This document shows, in pieces, positions 1-9,001 of a stretch of DNA of 64,000 nucleotides. The translations under genes were made by a program, and so were the position numbers. Positions within the stretch are counted from its first letter, which is position 1. The number at the start of each line of letters is the position of its first letter. The notes beneath the pieces were generated by a model. The model had not been told where the DNA came from. It did not search any database and worked only from the letters and a program-made list of their open reading frames with translations. Source of the stretch: Synechococcus sp. HK05 (lineage in GTDB: Bacteria > Cyanobacteriota > Cyanobacteriia > PCC-6307 > Cyanobiaceae); the NCBI RefSeq assembly GCF_019104765.1, contig NZ_JAHRXJ010000009.1, positions 231,298 to 295,297 on the forward strand, in the 5' to 3' direction.

Positions 1-470
1 GCGGGATCGCTGGGCACGGCTGCATAGGAATGCACGAAATACATCCAGGCGGGTTGGCCATCCGGTGGCAACAGCGGGCTGGGGCTCCGTGGTTGGAGGG
101 GCTCCCAGCCCATGTGGGGCACCGGGTGCCCCGCTTGTTTGGGCAGGGCGGCCACATGGCCCGTTATGAGGCCGAGCCCTTGCCGCGTGCCTTCATCGCT
201 GCCTTCAAACAGCAGCTGCAGCCCCAGGCAAATGCCCAACAGCGCTCCACCTGCATCGCACCAGTGACGCAGGGCCTCGGCCAGACCCGATTCCTCGAGG
301 CGCTGCATCGCCGGATCAAAGGCCCCCACGCCGGGCAGCACCAATGCCGTACACCCTTCCATCTCGGCGCCGGTGTGCACCGCCTGAATGCGGCAACCGA
401 GGCGTTCAAAGGCTCGCTGCACCGAGTGCAGATTGCCCATGCCGTAGTCGATCAGGCCGATGGTGCTCAT
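1..470 (-). CDS. hisH: Imidazole glycerol phosphate synthase, glutamine amidotransferase subunit HisH (3' part lies outside the window)
   Basis: HisH releases ammonia from glutamine and feeds it to HisF, which makes imidazole glycerol phosphate and AICAR in histidine synthesis. The visible protein opens MSTIGLIDYGMGNLHSV, has the PGVGAF segment and the class I amidotransferase nucleophile elbow GICLGLQLL (catalytic Cys), then GHVAALP and VPHMGW; the C-terminal His/Glu of the triad lies beyond the left edge. The ATG at 470 overlaps the stop of the upstream LOG-family gene as ATGA, so the two are probably translationally coupled. Only about 156 codons of a protein usually near 200-210 residues are present; this is a window cut, not a broken gene. 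Confidence 0.93.
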   Translation of the reverse strand, partial: MSTIGLIDYGMGNLHSVQRAFERLGCRIQAVHTGAEMEGCTALVLPGVGAFDPAMQRLEESGLAEALRHWCDAGGALLGICLGLQLLFEGSDEGTRQGLGLITGHVAALPKQAGHPVPHMGWEPLQPRSPSPLLPPDGQPAWMYFVHSYAAVPSDP

Positions 471-1519
471 GGGCAGGTGAGGGAGGAGCGAATCCTCTGG
501 CCAGGTTGCTCGATCGCCGGTGCCACCTCCAGCGGGAGATCGTTGAGCCGATCAATCAATTGATAGAGCAGACCCACCCGGCGGCGATCGAGGTGAAAAC
601 GCAGGCAGGGCCGCAGGATGCCGTTGCTGTCACAGCTTTCGCCCTGGCTGAGGCTGCCCTCATCCACCAGCTCATCAAACTCGCGGTTGAGATCTGCCAC
701 CGTGGTGGTGGGAAGCGCGCTGTGCAGCAGCAGTTCCATCCGGTCTTCGGCGAATTGCGCTGTGTGGAACACCCGATAGAAGTGGCAGATGTGCTGCATC
801 GCCTCGGCGGCTGTGCTGGCCTGTTTGAGAAGGCTGGTGTCTTCTGGGGAGATCAGGCCGCGGCTGGCCAAGTCTTGTTGGATGTCTTGCAGCCAGTCGG
901 GCCAGAAGTGGTCGCCGCTGGGGGCGAGCATCACCAGCGGGATCGGTGGTGTGCGGCCGGTTTGGATCAGGGTGAGGGATTCAAACAGCTCATCAAACGT
1001 GCCGAAGCCGCCCGGCATCACCACCAGGGCATCGCTTTCGCGCAGGAAAAACAGTTTGCGGGTGAAGAAGTAGCGGAAGTGCAGCAGCCGGCCGTCGCAG
1101 GCATTCACGAAGCGGTTGGCATGCTGCTCAAACGGCAGATCCACATTGAGGCCGATGCTGTTCTCGCAGCCGGCGCCGCTATTGGCGGCCTCCATGATGC
1201 CGCCGCCGGCGCCGGTCATCACCTCGAAGCCCCGGGCCACGGCTTCCACCGCCAGCTCCTGGGCGAGCCGGTAGGCCGGTTCGTCGTTCGTGGTTCGCGC
1301 CGAGCCAAACACGGTGACCTTGCGGGTCTGGCGATGGGGGGCAAACACGCTCAGGCCATCGCGAATATCGGCCAGGGCGCCGTTGATCAGCCGCCATTCA
1401 TCCGCATCGGTGCTGCCCTTGGCGATCTCCAGCAGGCTCACGATGCTGCGCTCGATCGCGCGCCGCTGCGGATGGTTCTGCAGCTCCTGATCGAGGGCCT
1501 GAAGGGGGCTCTGCTCCAT
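467..1519 (-). CDS. LOG-family (lysine decarboxylase-like Rossmann) protein
   Basis: A 350-residue member of the LOG/TIGR00730 family, whose plant and bacterial members cleave cytokinin-nucleoside or other nucleoside monophosphates to free base and ribose phosphate; many bacterial members are wrongly called lysine decarboxylases. Seen here: FGSAR at residues 71-75, GGGIMEA around 105-111 and the family signature PGGFGTFDE at 169-177, whose Glu is catalytic. It is longer than short LOGs (about 190 aa), with an N-terminal helical part and a C-terminal extension of about 120 residues. The frame is open further upstream into trxA, but the ATG at 1519 fits because the trxA terminator lies just beyond it. 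It precedes hisH with a 4-base overlap. The true substrate cannot be read from sequence. Confidence 0.85.
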   Translation of the reverse strand: MEQSPLQALDQELQNHPQRRAIERSIVSLLEIAKGSTDADEWRLINGALADIRDGLSVFAPHRQTRKVTVFGSARTTNDEPAYRLAQELAVEAVARGFEVMTGAGGGIMEAANSGAGCENSIGLNVDLPFEQHANRFVNACDGRLLHFRYFFTRKLFFLRESDALVVMPGGFGTFDELFESLTLIQTGRTPPIPLVMLAPSGDHFWPDWLQDIQQDLASRGLISPEDTSLLKQASTAAEAMQHICHFYRVFHTAQFAEDRMELLLHSALPTTTVADLNREFDELVDEGSLSQGESCDSNGILRPCLRFHLDRRRVGLLYQLIDRLNDLPLEVAPAIEQPGQRIRSSLTCP

Positions 1520-1554
1520 CAACCGGCGGGGGTGATTGGGTGGACTGATCCATG

Positions 1555-1582
1555 AAAAAAGCCCGGCACTCAGGCCGGGCTT
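1555..1582 (-). terminator. Intrinsic terminator after trxA
   Basis: On the minus strand a GCCCGG stem with its CCGGGC partner is followed directly by a run of T (six A on the plus strand at 1555-1560). It lies about 40 bases past the trxA stop and upstream of the LOG-family ATG, so it should end the trxA transcript and separate it from LOG-hisH. Confidence 0.8.
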
Positions 1583-1619
1583 CGAGGCTATCGGGCTGCG
1601 GATGCGGGCCCTGTCTGCA

Positions 1620-1943
1620 TCAGAGGTATTTGGCGATCGTGCCGGAGAGAGTGGTCTTGGGCACCGCACCCACCACGGTGTCCACTTTCTGGCCGTCCTT
1701 GAACACCATCAGGGTGGGGATGCTGCGGATGCCGTATTGGCTGGCCACGTTGGGGTTTTCGTCGGTGTTCAGCTTGAACACCTTGATCTTGCCCTCAAAC
1801 TCCTTGGCGATCTCGTCAACGATCGGAGCCACCATGCGGCAGGGGCCACACCAGGGGGCCCAGAAATCCACAAGCACTGGCACATCGCTTTTGAGCACGT
1901 CTTGCTCGAAGGATGCGTCGGTGACGGCTGCGGCGCTGGACAT
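1620..1943 (-). CDS. trxA: Thioredoxin (m-type/TrxA)
   Basis: A complete 107-residue thioredoxin with the redox-active WCGPC at residues 31-35, the buried Asp in VDFWAP, and the cis-Pro segment [11 protein letters not shown]. It is the usual soluble disulfide reductase; in cyanobacteria TrxA passes electrons from ferredoxin/NADPH-thioredoxin reductase to Calvin-cycle and other enzymes. The ATG at 1943 gives the normal length. An intrinsic terminator lies downstream, and a 183-base gap separates it from guaB3, so it probably has its own promoter. Confidence 0.97.
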   Translation of the reverse strand: MSSAAAVTDASFEQDVLKSDVPVLVDFWAPWCGPCRMVAPIVDEIAKEFEGKIKVFKLNTDENPNVASQYGIRSIPTLMVFKDGQKVDTVVGAVPKTTLSGTIAKYL

Positions 1944-2027
1944 CCGAGGTTGGGTCAGTGTTTTTGGAATCTAGCAACGGTTTCCGAGTTGCCCTCAGGG
2001 CTGCCGGAACTCGTAAAGAAGACAGAA

Positions 2028-2046
2028 GGCCCGGTCGCGCCGGGCC
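2028..2046 (-). terminator. Possible terminator or hairpin after guaB3
   Basis: Perfect inverted repeat GGCCCGG-TCGCG-CCGGGCC in the guaB3-trxA gap, about 80 bases past the guaB3 stop. On the minus strand it is followed by TTCTGTCTTC, a poor T tract, so it could equally be part of the trxA 5' leader. Confidence 0.4.
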
Positions 2047-2126
2047 AGGGGGTGTGAGGAGTGTGTGGGCCGGAGCCCGCACGGTATGAGGGTAACGCCG
2101 CTGTCTTCAGCGGCTGTGGAGCAGGC

Positions 2127-3290
2127 CTATTTGCCCATGCCCAGTTGCTGGGCCTTCTGATACACCTTGCCTTCGGTGAGCAGTGAAGGCGCCACCACCA
2201 CTTCCACCTGTTGCATCTCCTTCAGGGTGCGGGCACCGAGGGTGCCCATGGAGGTGCGGATGCAGCCCAGCAGGTTCTGGGTGCCGTCATCGAGGGAGGC
2301 AGGGCCGCGCAGGATTTTCTCGAGGCTGCCGGTGGTGCCCACCTTGATGCGGGTGCCGCGGGGCAGCACCGGGCTCGGGGTGGCCATGCCCCAGTGGAAG
2401 CCGCGGCCAGGGGCCTCGGCGGCGCGGGCGATCGGAGAGCCGATCATCACGGCATCGGCGCCGCAGGCCAGGCACTTGCAGATGTCACCGCCGGTGACGA
2501 TGCCGCCATCAGCCACGATCGGCACGTAGCGGCCGCTCTCGGCCATGTAGTCGTCGCGGGCAGCAGCGCAATCGGCCACCGAAGTGGCCTGAGGAATGCC
2601 AATCCCCAGCACGCCGCGGCTGGTGCAGGCGGCGCCGGGGCCGATGCCCACCATCACGCCGGCCGCGCCGGCGCGCATCAGCTTGAGGGCCACCTCATAG
2701 GTCACACAGTTGCCGATGATCACCGGCACACCGAAATCGCGGCAGAGGGCCTCGAGATCGAGGCTTTCCTGGCCTTCGGGGCCGATGTGCTCGGTGCTCA
2801 CCACCGTGGCCTGCACGAAGAACAGATCAGCGCCGGCTTCGGCGATGGCTTTGCCGAATTTCAGGGCGGCCACAGGGGTTGCGCTTACCGCCGCAATGCC
2901 GCCCCGTTCCTTGATCTCTGCGATCCGCTTGCGGATCAGGTCTTCCCGCACCGGCTGGCTGTAGAGCTCCTGCATCAGCGGCACGAACTCCTCTTTGCCC
3001 ACCGCTGCGATGCGGTCGAGGGCGGGGTTGGGGTCGTCGTAACGGCATTGCACGCCCTCGAGGTTGAGCACGCCGAGAGCACCCTGCTTGGTGAGTTCCA
3101 CGCACATGCCCACGTCCACCACGCCATCCATGGCGCTGGCGATGATCGGGATTTCGCGGGTCACACCGCCCAGGGTCCAGCTGCTGTCAGTCACCGCCGG
3201 ATCCACGGTGCGACCGCCTGGTACCAGGGCGATCTCATCGATGCCGTAGGCGCGGCGAACAGTGCGAGAACGACCGAGCTGAATCTCCAC
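2127..3290 (-). CDS. guaB3: GuaB3-family IMP dehydrogenase-like protein
   Basis: A 387-residue (beta/alpha)8 oxidoreductase of the GuaB3 family. It keeps the IMPDH/GMPR core: SAMDG near 52, the active loop GIGPGAACTSRG with the catalytic Cys at about 222, DGGIVTGGDICKCLACGADAV and RGT. It lacks the CBS (Bateman) pair normally inserted in IMP dehydrogenase, which marks GuaB3. Members are reported to act as NAD-dependent IMP dehydrogenase, but this was once annotated as a GMP reductase-like paralog, so substrate is less certain than fold. GTG start at 3290, directly before the conserved EIQLGR N-terminus. Lies upstream of trxA and downstream of the CAAD gene, all leftward. Confidence 0.9.
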   Translation of the reverse strand: MEIQLGRSRTVRRAYGIDEIALVPGGRTVDPAVTDSSWTLGGVTREIPIIASAMDGVVDVGMCVELTKQGALGVLNLEGVQCRYDDPNPALDRIAAVGKEEFVPLMQELYSQPVREDLIRKRIAEIKERGGIAAVSATPVAALKFGKAIAEAGADLFFVQATVVSTEHIGPEGQESLDLEALCRDFGVPVIIGNCVTYEVALKLMRAGAAGVMVGIGPGAACTSRGVLGIGIPQATSVADCAAARDDYMAESGRYVPIVADGGIVTGGDICKCLACGADAVMIGSPIARAAEAPGRGFHWGMATPSPVLPRGTRIKVGTTGSLEKILRGPASLDDGTQNLLGCIRTSMGTLGARTLKEMQQVEVVVAPSLLTEGKVYQKAQQLGMGK

Positions 3291-3349
3291 CGAATTCCGT
3301 AACGCAATCGAGCCAAGCTATCAACCGGCCCGATGGCGTTCCGGTGGCT

Positions 3350-3988
3350 TCAGCTGCGGCCGCGGAAGCTCTGCCAGCGCTGCTTCACACCCTCGATCAC
3401 CTGGCGGCGGTCATTGCTGCGCACCAGGCGGGTGAGGCTGAATTGCACCACGGCCACGAGGCCCGCCAGCTCGAGCAGCCCGGGCAGCAGTGGAATGCTG
3501 TCCAACACCCCCAGCACGGCCGAATACACCCGCAGCACCAGCAGCACGGCAATCAACCCGGCCAGCAGGCTCAGGGGTGTCCGGGCGGCTTGCCACTGCT
3601 CCTGCAGTTGTCCGCTGCTGATCCAGGCGCGAACTTTCTCCACCAGCAGATCCCATTCGCCACCCTCCTGATCGCTGGCAGGGGCCTGCATCTGCGGGCT
3701 GGCGGGCACCTCGATGGTGCTGGCCACAGTGGGAACCTCCAGGGCGGGCTCAGGTTCAGCCGGTTCGGCTACGGCGGGGCTGGGCTCTGGGGCAGCGGCT
3801 GTCTCGGCCTCGGCAATGGGCTCGGCCGCCGCAACGGCTGCGGTCTCCATGGTGGTCTCTTCTGTTGCGGAGGCTTCCACAGCTGCAGCTGCGGCGGATT
3901 CCACAGCCGTGGTTTCAGCGTTGTCTTCCTGCACCACGGGATCGCTCTGCTGCTCGCTGTCAGGCTTGAGATCAGCAGCGTCGGCCAT
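3350..3988 (-). CDS. CAAD-domain (CURT1-like) thylakoid membrane protein
   Basis: A 212-residue protein. Residues 1 to about 105 are a low-complexity acidic region very rich in Ala, Glu, Pro and Thr. After it come a short amphipathic helix (WDLLVEKVRAWI) and two hydrophobic segments (PLSLLAGLIAVLLVLRVYSAV and LPGLLELAGLVAVVQFSLTRL) ending RQVIEGVKQRWQSF. This arrangement is the cyanobacterial CAAD domain, found fused to aminoacyl-tRNA synthetases or alone, and related to plant CURT1, which bends thylakoid membranes. The ATG at 3988 is preferred to a TTG four codons earlier. Role in membrane curvature is inferred from the family only. Confidence 0.8.
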   Translation of the reverse strand: MADAADLKPDSEQQSDPVVQEDNAETTAVESAAAAAVEASATEETTMETAAVAAAEPIAEAETAAAPEPSPAVAEPAEPEPALEVPTVASTIEVPASPQMQAPASDQEGGEWDLLVEKVRAWISSGQLQEQWQAARTPLSLLAGLIAVLLVLRVYSAVLGVLDSIPLLPGLLELAGLVAVVQFSLTRLVRSNDRRQVIEGVKQRWQSFRGRS

Positions 3989-4041
3989 GGTTTGGGGCAA
4001 GAGCTTCAGCCGGGGAGCTTACGGCTGATTTCCTGTTGCGC

Positions 4042-5184
4042 TCACTCCAGGGGCAGAAGTGCCGGGCGTTCCGCCAGGCCCACCAGCGGCAGACGAAGGG
4101 GGAAGCGGCCGCTGCGCAGCCGCTCGCTGAGCTCGAGAGCGATCTCGGTGGCCAGGCGAGGGCTATGGGCTGGTGCGCACCGCAGGCGTTGATCGCCCAC
4201 CATGAGCTGGCCGCTCAACAGCTGGGTGTAGCTCACGCTGCCCAGGCTGGGGCGCACCCGGCGCGGCACGCCGTAATCCAGCACCGGCGCCTGCAAGTGC
4301 TCGTTGGTGCAGGCGGCCTGGCGGGCTATCGCCAGGTTGAGCAGCGGCACCGGCGCCGCCACCGCCACCAGCAGGCCGCTGCCCTCCTGCCGGTGTTGGC
4401 AAGCGCGAATCCAGCGCTGCTCCAAGCCGTGCAGATCCACGCTCAGCGCACAGCTGGCTCCGGGGCTCAGGGCATGGCCGCTGGCCTGGCGCCGCACCTT
4501 GGGCTGATGGCCGGCGCCAGCGCCGCTCACCCAACCGATGGCACCGGCCACCAAGACCGGTGAGCCTGGCCCGAGGGCATGCAGCCCAGGCATGGTGAAC
4601 CCGATGCTGCCGGCGCCGCTGCAGCTGAACAGGGCGCTGCCCAGCGGGCCCAGCACGGGGCCCCAGGGGGTGGGGGTAAGGCCCTCGCGGCTGCTCACGG
4701 CCACCACGCCGTTTTCAGCGATGGCACGGTGCAACAACACCTGACCAGCGCCGATCTGCTCAAGGCACAGCTGGGTTTCCAGCTCCTGGCGCGGGTGCTG
4801 GGGGCTGGCCAGGCCGCTGGCGCTGAAGGGCAGCCGTTGCCCCTGCAGCAGGGCTTCAAGCGCCGCCGCGCCACCGCCCTGCATCGGCAGCACCAGATCG
4901 GTGTTGCCATGGCCGCCGCTGGCTTCGGCGGATCCGAGCCGGCAACGCTCGATCCGCATCGGTGGATCGCTGGGGCCGAGTTGGAGCACCAGGGAGGCTT
5001 GGGCGGTGAATCCGGCTTCTCCCGCCGCCACCACATGGGTTTGGCGAAAAGCCTGCTCGAGGCCCTGTTCCGCCACGCGATCGTGGAATTGCGCTGCGGT
5101 GCAGACCTGCAGATCGCCGCGCTGCTGCAGAGCGATCAGTTCAGACTCGCTTCGAGCGGGTGCACCCCCGCGGGCGGCAGACAC
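4042..5184 (-). CDS. Homocysteine biosynthesis protein, DUF39/HcyBio family
   Basis: A 380-residue protein of the HcyBio (DUF39) family, which in methanogens and some bacteria turns L-aspartate semialdehyde plus sulfide-equivalent into homocysteine. Seen: the ETQL...GAGQVLLHR segment, the family-typical GAIGWVSGAGAGHQP stretch (others have GxxGYVxGxGTQH), SVDLHGLEQRWIRAC, and the strongly conserved C-terminal APVLDYGVPRRVRPSLGSV with SYTQLLSGQL. GTG start at 5184. It diverges from gyrA with only 45 bases between them. In archaea the enzyme works with a NIL/ferredoxin partner; no such gene is adjacent here. Family is fairly secure; the reaction in cyanobacteria is inference. Confidence 0.8.
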   Translation of the reverse strand: MSAARGGAPARSESELIALQQRGDLQVCTAAQFHDRVAEQGLEQAFRQTHVVAAGEAGFTAQASLVLQLGPSDPPMRIERCRLGSAEASGGHGNTDLVLPMQGGGAAALEALLQGQRLPFSASGLASPQHPRQELETQLCLEQIGAGQVLLHRAIAENGVVAVSSREGLTPTPWGPVLGPLGSALFSCSGAGSIGFTMPGLHALGPGSPVLVAGAIGWVSGAGAGHQPKVRRQASGHALSPGASCALSVDLHGLEQRWIRACQHRQEGSGLLVAVAAPVPLLNLAIARQAACTNEHLQAPVLDYGVPRRVRPSLGSVSYTQLLSGQLMVGDQRLRCAPAHSPRLATEIALELSERLRSGRFPLRLPLVGLAERPALLPLE

Positions 5185-5229
5185 AGGCGCAACAACCGAT
5201 AAAATGCGTTCTAATCAAAGTCCTGTCGA

Positions 5230-7875
5230 ATGGCGGATCCAACCGAACCCGGCGCGTTGACACCCGGGGGTGGTGACGGATCTGGCGGCCCAGGCGATTC
5301 CGACACCCGCATCATCCAGGCCGACCTGCGCAACGAGATGTCGCGCTCCTACCTGGAGTACGCGATGAGCGTGATCGTGGGCCGGGCCTTGCCCGATGCC
5401 CGCGACGGCCTCAAGCCAGTGCATCGCCGCATCCTCTACGCGATGTACGAGCTGGGTCTCACCAGCGACCGGCCTTACCGGAAATGTGCCCGTGTGGTGG
5501 GTGAGGTGCTGGGTAAGTACCACCCCCACGGCGACACCGCGGTGTACGACGCGCTGGTGCGCATGGCGCAGGATTTCTCGATGCGCATGCCCCTGATCGA
5601 CGGGCACGGCAACTTCGGTTCGGTGGATAACGATCCGCCGGCGGCCATGCGATACACCGAATCGCGGCTGCAGGCGCTCACCACCGACAGCCTGCTCGAA
5701 GACATCGAGTGCGAAACCGTCGATTTCATCGACAACTTCGACGGCTCGCAGCAGGAGCCCACGGTGATGCCCTCGCGCATCCCTCAGCTGCTGCTCAATG
5801 GCTCCACCGGCATCGCCGTGGGGATGGCCACCAACATCCCTCCCCACAACCTCACCGAATTGATCGATGGCCTGCTGGCCCTGATCGAGAACCCGGAGCT
5901 GGAGGATCGCGAACTGATGCGGCTGATCCCGGGGCCCGACTTCCCCACCGGCGGTCAGATCCTCGGCCGCAGCGGCATCCGTGAGATGTACAGCACCGGC
6001 CGCGGTTCGGTGACCATGCGCGGCGTGGCCTCCATCGAAACGATCGAAGCCAAGGGCCGGCCCGATCGCGATGCGGTGATCATCACCGAACTTCCCTATC
6101 AGACCAACAAGGCGGCGTTGATCGAGCGCATCGCCGAGCTGGTGAACGACAAGAAGCTGGAGGGCATCGCCGATATTCGCGATGAATCCGATCGCGACGG
6201 CATGCGCATCGTGATCGAGCTGCGGCGCGATGCCTACCCGCAGGTGGTGCTCAACAACCTGTTCAAACTCACCCCGCTGCAGAGCAACTTCAGCGCCTAC
6301 ATGCTGGCGCTGGTGAAGGGCGAGCCGGTGCTGCTCACCCTGCGCAAGATGCTCGAGGTGTTCCTCGACTTCCGCGTCGAGACGATCGAGCGCCGCACCC
6401 GCTATCTGCTGCGCAAAGCCGAAGAGCGCGACCACATCCTGCTCGGCCTGCTGATTGCGCTCGACAACCTCGACGCGATCATCGCCTTGATCCGCAGCGC
6501 GGCCGATACCGCCACCGCTCGCGCGCAGCTCATCGAGCAGTTCGGGCTCAGCGAGATCCAGGCCGACGCGATCCTGCAGATGCAGTTGCGGCGCCTCACG
6601 GCCCTGGAGGCAGACAAGATCCGCCTCGAGCACGAGGATCTGCTCGCCAAGATCACCGACTACAAAGACATCCTGGCCCGCAAGGAACGGGTGCTGGCGC
6701 TGATCACCGAAGAGCTGGGAGTGCTGCGCTCCCGCTACGACTCCCCTCGCCGCACCGAAATCCTCGATGTGGAAGGCGGCCTCGAAGACATCGACCTGAT
6801 CGCCAACGAGCGCTCGGTGGTGCTGCTCACCGAAAACGGCTATCTCAAGCGGATGCCGGTGAGCGAATTCGAAGCCACCAGCCGCGGCACCCGCGGCAAG
6901 GCTGGAACCCGCAGCCAGGGTGAGGAGGCAGTGCGGCTGTTCATCAGCTGCAACGACCACGACTCCCTGCTGCTCTTCTCTGATCGCGGTGTGGTGTACT
7001 CCGTTCCGGCCTATCGGGTGCCGCAATGCAGTCGCACCGCCAAGGGCACGCCGATCGTTCAATTGCTGCCGATTCCGCGCGAGGAGCAGATCACCTCGCT
7101 GCTGGCGGTGAGCGAATTCGCTGAAGACGCCGTGCTGGTGATGCTCACCAGCGGCGGCTACATCAAGCGCACACGCCTCTCGGCCTTCGCCAACATCCGC
7201 TCCAACGGCCTGATCGCCATCTCTTTGGAGGACGGCGATGCCCTCACCTGGGTTCGTCTTGCCCAACCCGGCGACAGCCTGCTGATCGGCTCCCGCAATG
7301 GGATGACGATCCACTTCCGCCTCAGCGATGAAGAGCTGCGGCCCTTGGGTCGCACCGCTCGCGGTGTGCGCGCGATGAATCTGCGCCCGGGCGATCAGCT
7401 GGTGAGCATGGATGTGCTCCCTGTGGAGCTGGCGGATCGGGTGGAGAGCAGCAGTGCTGCCGCCGATGAGGAAGACAGTGAAGAGGTGGCGCCCAGCGAG
7501 GGCCCCTGGGTGCTGGTGGCGTCCGCGAGCGGGCTCGGTAAGCGGGTGCCAGTGGATCAGTTCCGCTTGCAGAAGCGGGCCGGCATGGGTCTGCGTTGCA
7601 TGAAGTTCCGCCGCGATGGCGATGTGCTGGTGGGCCTCAAGGTGCTCGGTGCCGGTGAAGAGCTGCTGCTGGTGAGCGAGAAGGGCGTGATCGTGCGCAT
7701 GCAGGCCGATGCAGTGCCGCAGCAGTCGCGGGCGGCCACGGGCGTGCGCCTGCAGCGCCTCGATAGTGGTGATCGCCTCTCGGAGGTGGTGCTGGTGCCG
7801 CCCGCTCCGGAGGAGGAGGAAGCCGATCCCGCCACCGATCCCTCTGCCGACACCACCGCCGTGGCCGATGCCTGA
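5230..7875 (+). CDS. gyrA: DNA gyrase subunit A
   Basis: Type IIA topoisomerase subunit, 881 residues. The breakage-reunion domain has [10 protein letters not shown] (98-107) and the catalytic Tyr at about 142 in AMRYTESRL; the C-terminal part holds the repeated beta-pinwheel blades ([36 protein letters not shown]). The GyrA-box position reads SRGTRGKAG rather than the enterobacterial QRRGGKG; the same form is, as I recall, usual in cyanobacteria. A Gly-rich leader of about 25 residues precedes the conserved core and an acidic tail follows it. ATG at 5230. A ParC paralog cannot be fully excluded. The ATG of the next gene lies 8 bases inside the gyrA end. Confidence 0.94.
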   Translation: MADPTEPGALTPGGGDGSGGPGDSDTRIIQADLRNEMSRSYLEYAMSVIVGRALPDARDGLKPVHRRILYAMYELGLTSDRPYRKCARVVGEVLGKYHPHGDTAVYDALVRMAQDFSMRMPLIDGHGNFGSVDNDPPAAMRYTESRLQALTTDSLLEDIECETVDFIDNFDGSQQEPTVMPSRIPQLLLNGSTGIAVGMATNIPPHNLTELIDGLLALIENPELEDRELMRLIPGPDFPTGGQILGRSGIREMYSTGRGSVTMRGVASIETIEAKGRPDRDAVIITELPYQTNKAALIERIAELVNDKKLEGIADIRDESDRDGMRIVIELRRDAYPQVVLNNLFKLTPLQSNFSAYMLALVKGEPVLLTLRKMLEVFLDFRVETIERRTRYLLRKAEERDHILLGLLIALDNLDAIIALIRSAADTATARAQLIEQFGLSEIQADAILQMQLRRLTALEADKIRLEHEDLLAKITDYKDILARKERVLALITEELGVLRSRYDSPRRTEILDVEGGLEDIDLIANERSVVLLTENGYLKRMPVSEFEATSRGTRGKAGTRSQGEEAVRLFISCNDHDSLLLFSDRGVVYSVPAYRVPQCSRTAKGTPIVQLLPIPREEQITSLLAVSEFAEDAVLVMLTSGGYIKRTRLSAFANIRSNGLIAISLEDGDALTWVRLAQPGDSLLIGSRNGMTIHFRLSDEELRPLGRTARGVRAMNLRPGDQLVSMDVLPVELADRVESSSAAADEEDSEEVAPSEGPWVLVASASGLGKRVPVDQFRLQKRAGMGLRCMKFRRDGDVLVGLKVLGAGEELLLVSEKGVIVRMQADAVPQQSRAATGVRLQRLDSGDRLSEVVLVPPAPEEEEADPATDPSADTTAVADA

Positions 7876-9001
7876 TCACCGCGGCGATCTCTGGATCGCC
7901 AACACGGTGAGCGATCTGATCCAGGGGGATGTGCATGAACACCTCCCCCTCGAGGCCATCGCCCTGGATGGTGATGTGCTCGGCTTGGGCACCACCACCA
8001 GCATCGATAACGGCGAGCTCACCTTTCTGCCTAACGCCGCCGGCAGCACCACCATCTGGAAATGCCAGGCCAGTACTGGCGGCATCCGCGCCCTTAAGAG
8101 CGGGGATGGCAGCGCTCACTTTCCCTATGTGTGCTTCAGCGGCGATGCCGCGGCCCTCAAGGTGCTGGTGGATCCCGCTGAGCTGGGGGATGTGGACGGC
8201 ATGCCGCTGCAGGAGCTGGTGGGGGAGGCGATTGCCCACCTGCGCCAGCAAGGGCGCCTGGCTGAGGCGCCGATCTATGGGGTGAGGGCTGAGCTCGAGT
8301 GGCGTTCGCTCGTGATCACCGTGGCCTCCAAGCTGTGCATGGGGCAGCAGCGCCGCAACACGGCCATTGCCAGCAGTGCGGCCAGTGAGGGCACCGCCAG
8401 CCGCAGCATCTATCAACTGCTGCAGCACTACCGCCTCGCCGAGCACGACCCTGGCGATCCCGCCGACCCGATTCGCTATCTGGGGCGCTCGCTGCAATGG
8501 GAGTGTTGCGGCTTTTTTGACACCGATCCCGCCACCGGCCGGGTGACCATCCCCGCCGAGGGCGCTCACCTGCATCTTCATGGCTGCAGCGTGGATCTGT
8601 GCCATGGCGGCCATCTGCATCACGAGCACCCCGGCACGGCGCTGCGGGCGGTGCGGCGCCTGGCGCTGTATCCGCTGCAGCAGGTGCATCAGCTGGCGAG
8701 TGATCTGGGGATTGAGCAGCTGCGCTTCGAGGCGGGTGCCGCCTGCTTCCGTGTGGTGAACCTTGGCTCGATGGATGTGAGCGATGTGGGGGTTGCCGTG
8801 GTGGTGAACGATCGCTACTCCGGCCATCGTTATCTGCGCTTGCCGTGGCTCGCGGCAGGCGCGAGCGAGCAGTTCAGCGTGCCCCTGGATCTGCCTCCAG
8901 GGGGGCATCGCCTTGAGGTGATCGCTGATCCCGAGCGGCAAATTCTCGATCGCGAGGCGCTTCAGGCCAATAACCGAGCGGTGCTGGAGGTGCAGATCTG
9001 A
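7868..9001 (+). CDS. Acetolactate-decarboxylase-like domain fused to a CARDB-like domain
   Basis: A 377-residue protein, unrecognised as a named gene. Residues ~10-270 resemble acetolactate decarboxylase (AlsD/BudA): a [20 protein letters not shown] stretch near 35-54, [10 protein letters not shown] near 136-145, and a His cluster whose H236-x-H238-x10-H249 spacing, with GGH at the end, equals the zinc site of AlsD. The usual RTVPxQxxPY catalytic Arg segment is not seen; the corresponding part reads [11 protein letters not shown]. Residues ~283-377 look like a CARDB beta-sandwich ([16 protein letters not shown], then LRLPWLAAG, and ending [12 protein letters not shown]). No signal peptide. 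The ATG at 7868 overlaps gyrA by 8 bases, and the stop overlaps crtL by one base. Domain calls are by eye; function unknown. Confidence 0.6.
   Translation: MPDHRGDLWIANTVSDLIQGDVHEHLPLEAIALDGDVLGLGTTTSIDNGELTFLPNAAGSTTIWKCQASTGGIRALKSGDGSAHFPYVCFSGDAAALKVLVDPAELGDVDGMPLQELVGEAIAHLRQQGRLAEAPIYGVRAELEWRSLVITVASKLCMGQQRRNTAIASSAASEGTASRSIYQLLQHYRLAEHDPGDPADPIRYLGRSLQWECCGFFDTDPATGRVTIPAEGAHLHLHGCSVDLCHGGHLHHEHPGTALRAVRRLALYPLQQVHQLASDLGIEQLRFEAGAACFRVVNLGSMDVSDVGVAVVVNDRYSGHRYLRLPWLAAGASEQFSVPLDLPPGGHRLEVIADPERQILDREALQANNRAVLEVQI

Noticed and set aside
344..1555. Long plus-strand open frame of about 400 codons over the LOG-family gene
   Set aside because: It is antisense to a gene with clear motifs; its translation is low-complexity Gln/His/Ala-rich with no family pattern, as expected for the shadow frame in GC-rich DNA.
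5215..7314. Minus-strand open frame of about 700 codons over gyrA
   Set aside because: Its product is His/Gln/Asp-repetitive and mirrors gyrA codon structure. gyrA itself is certain.
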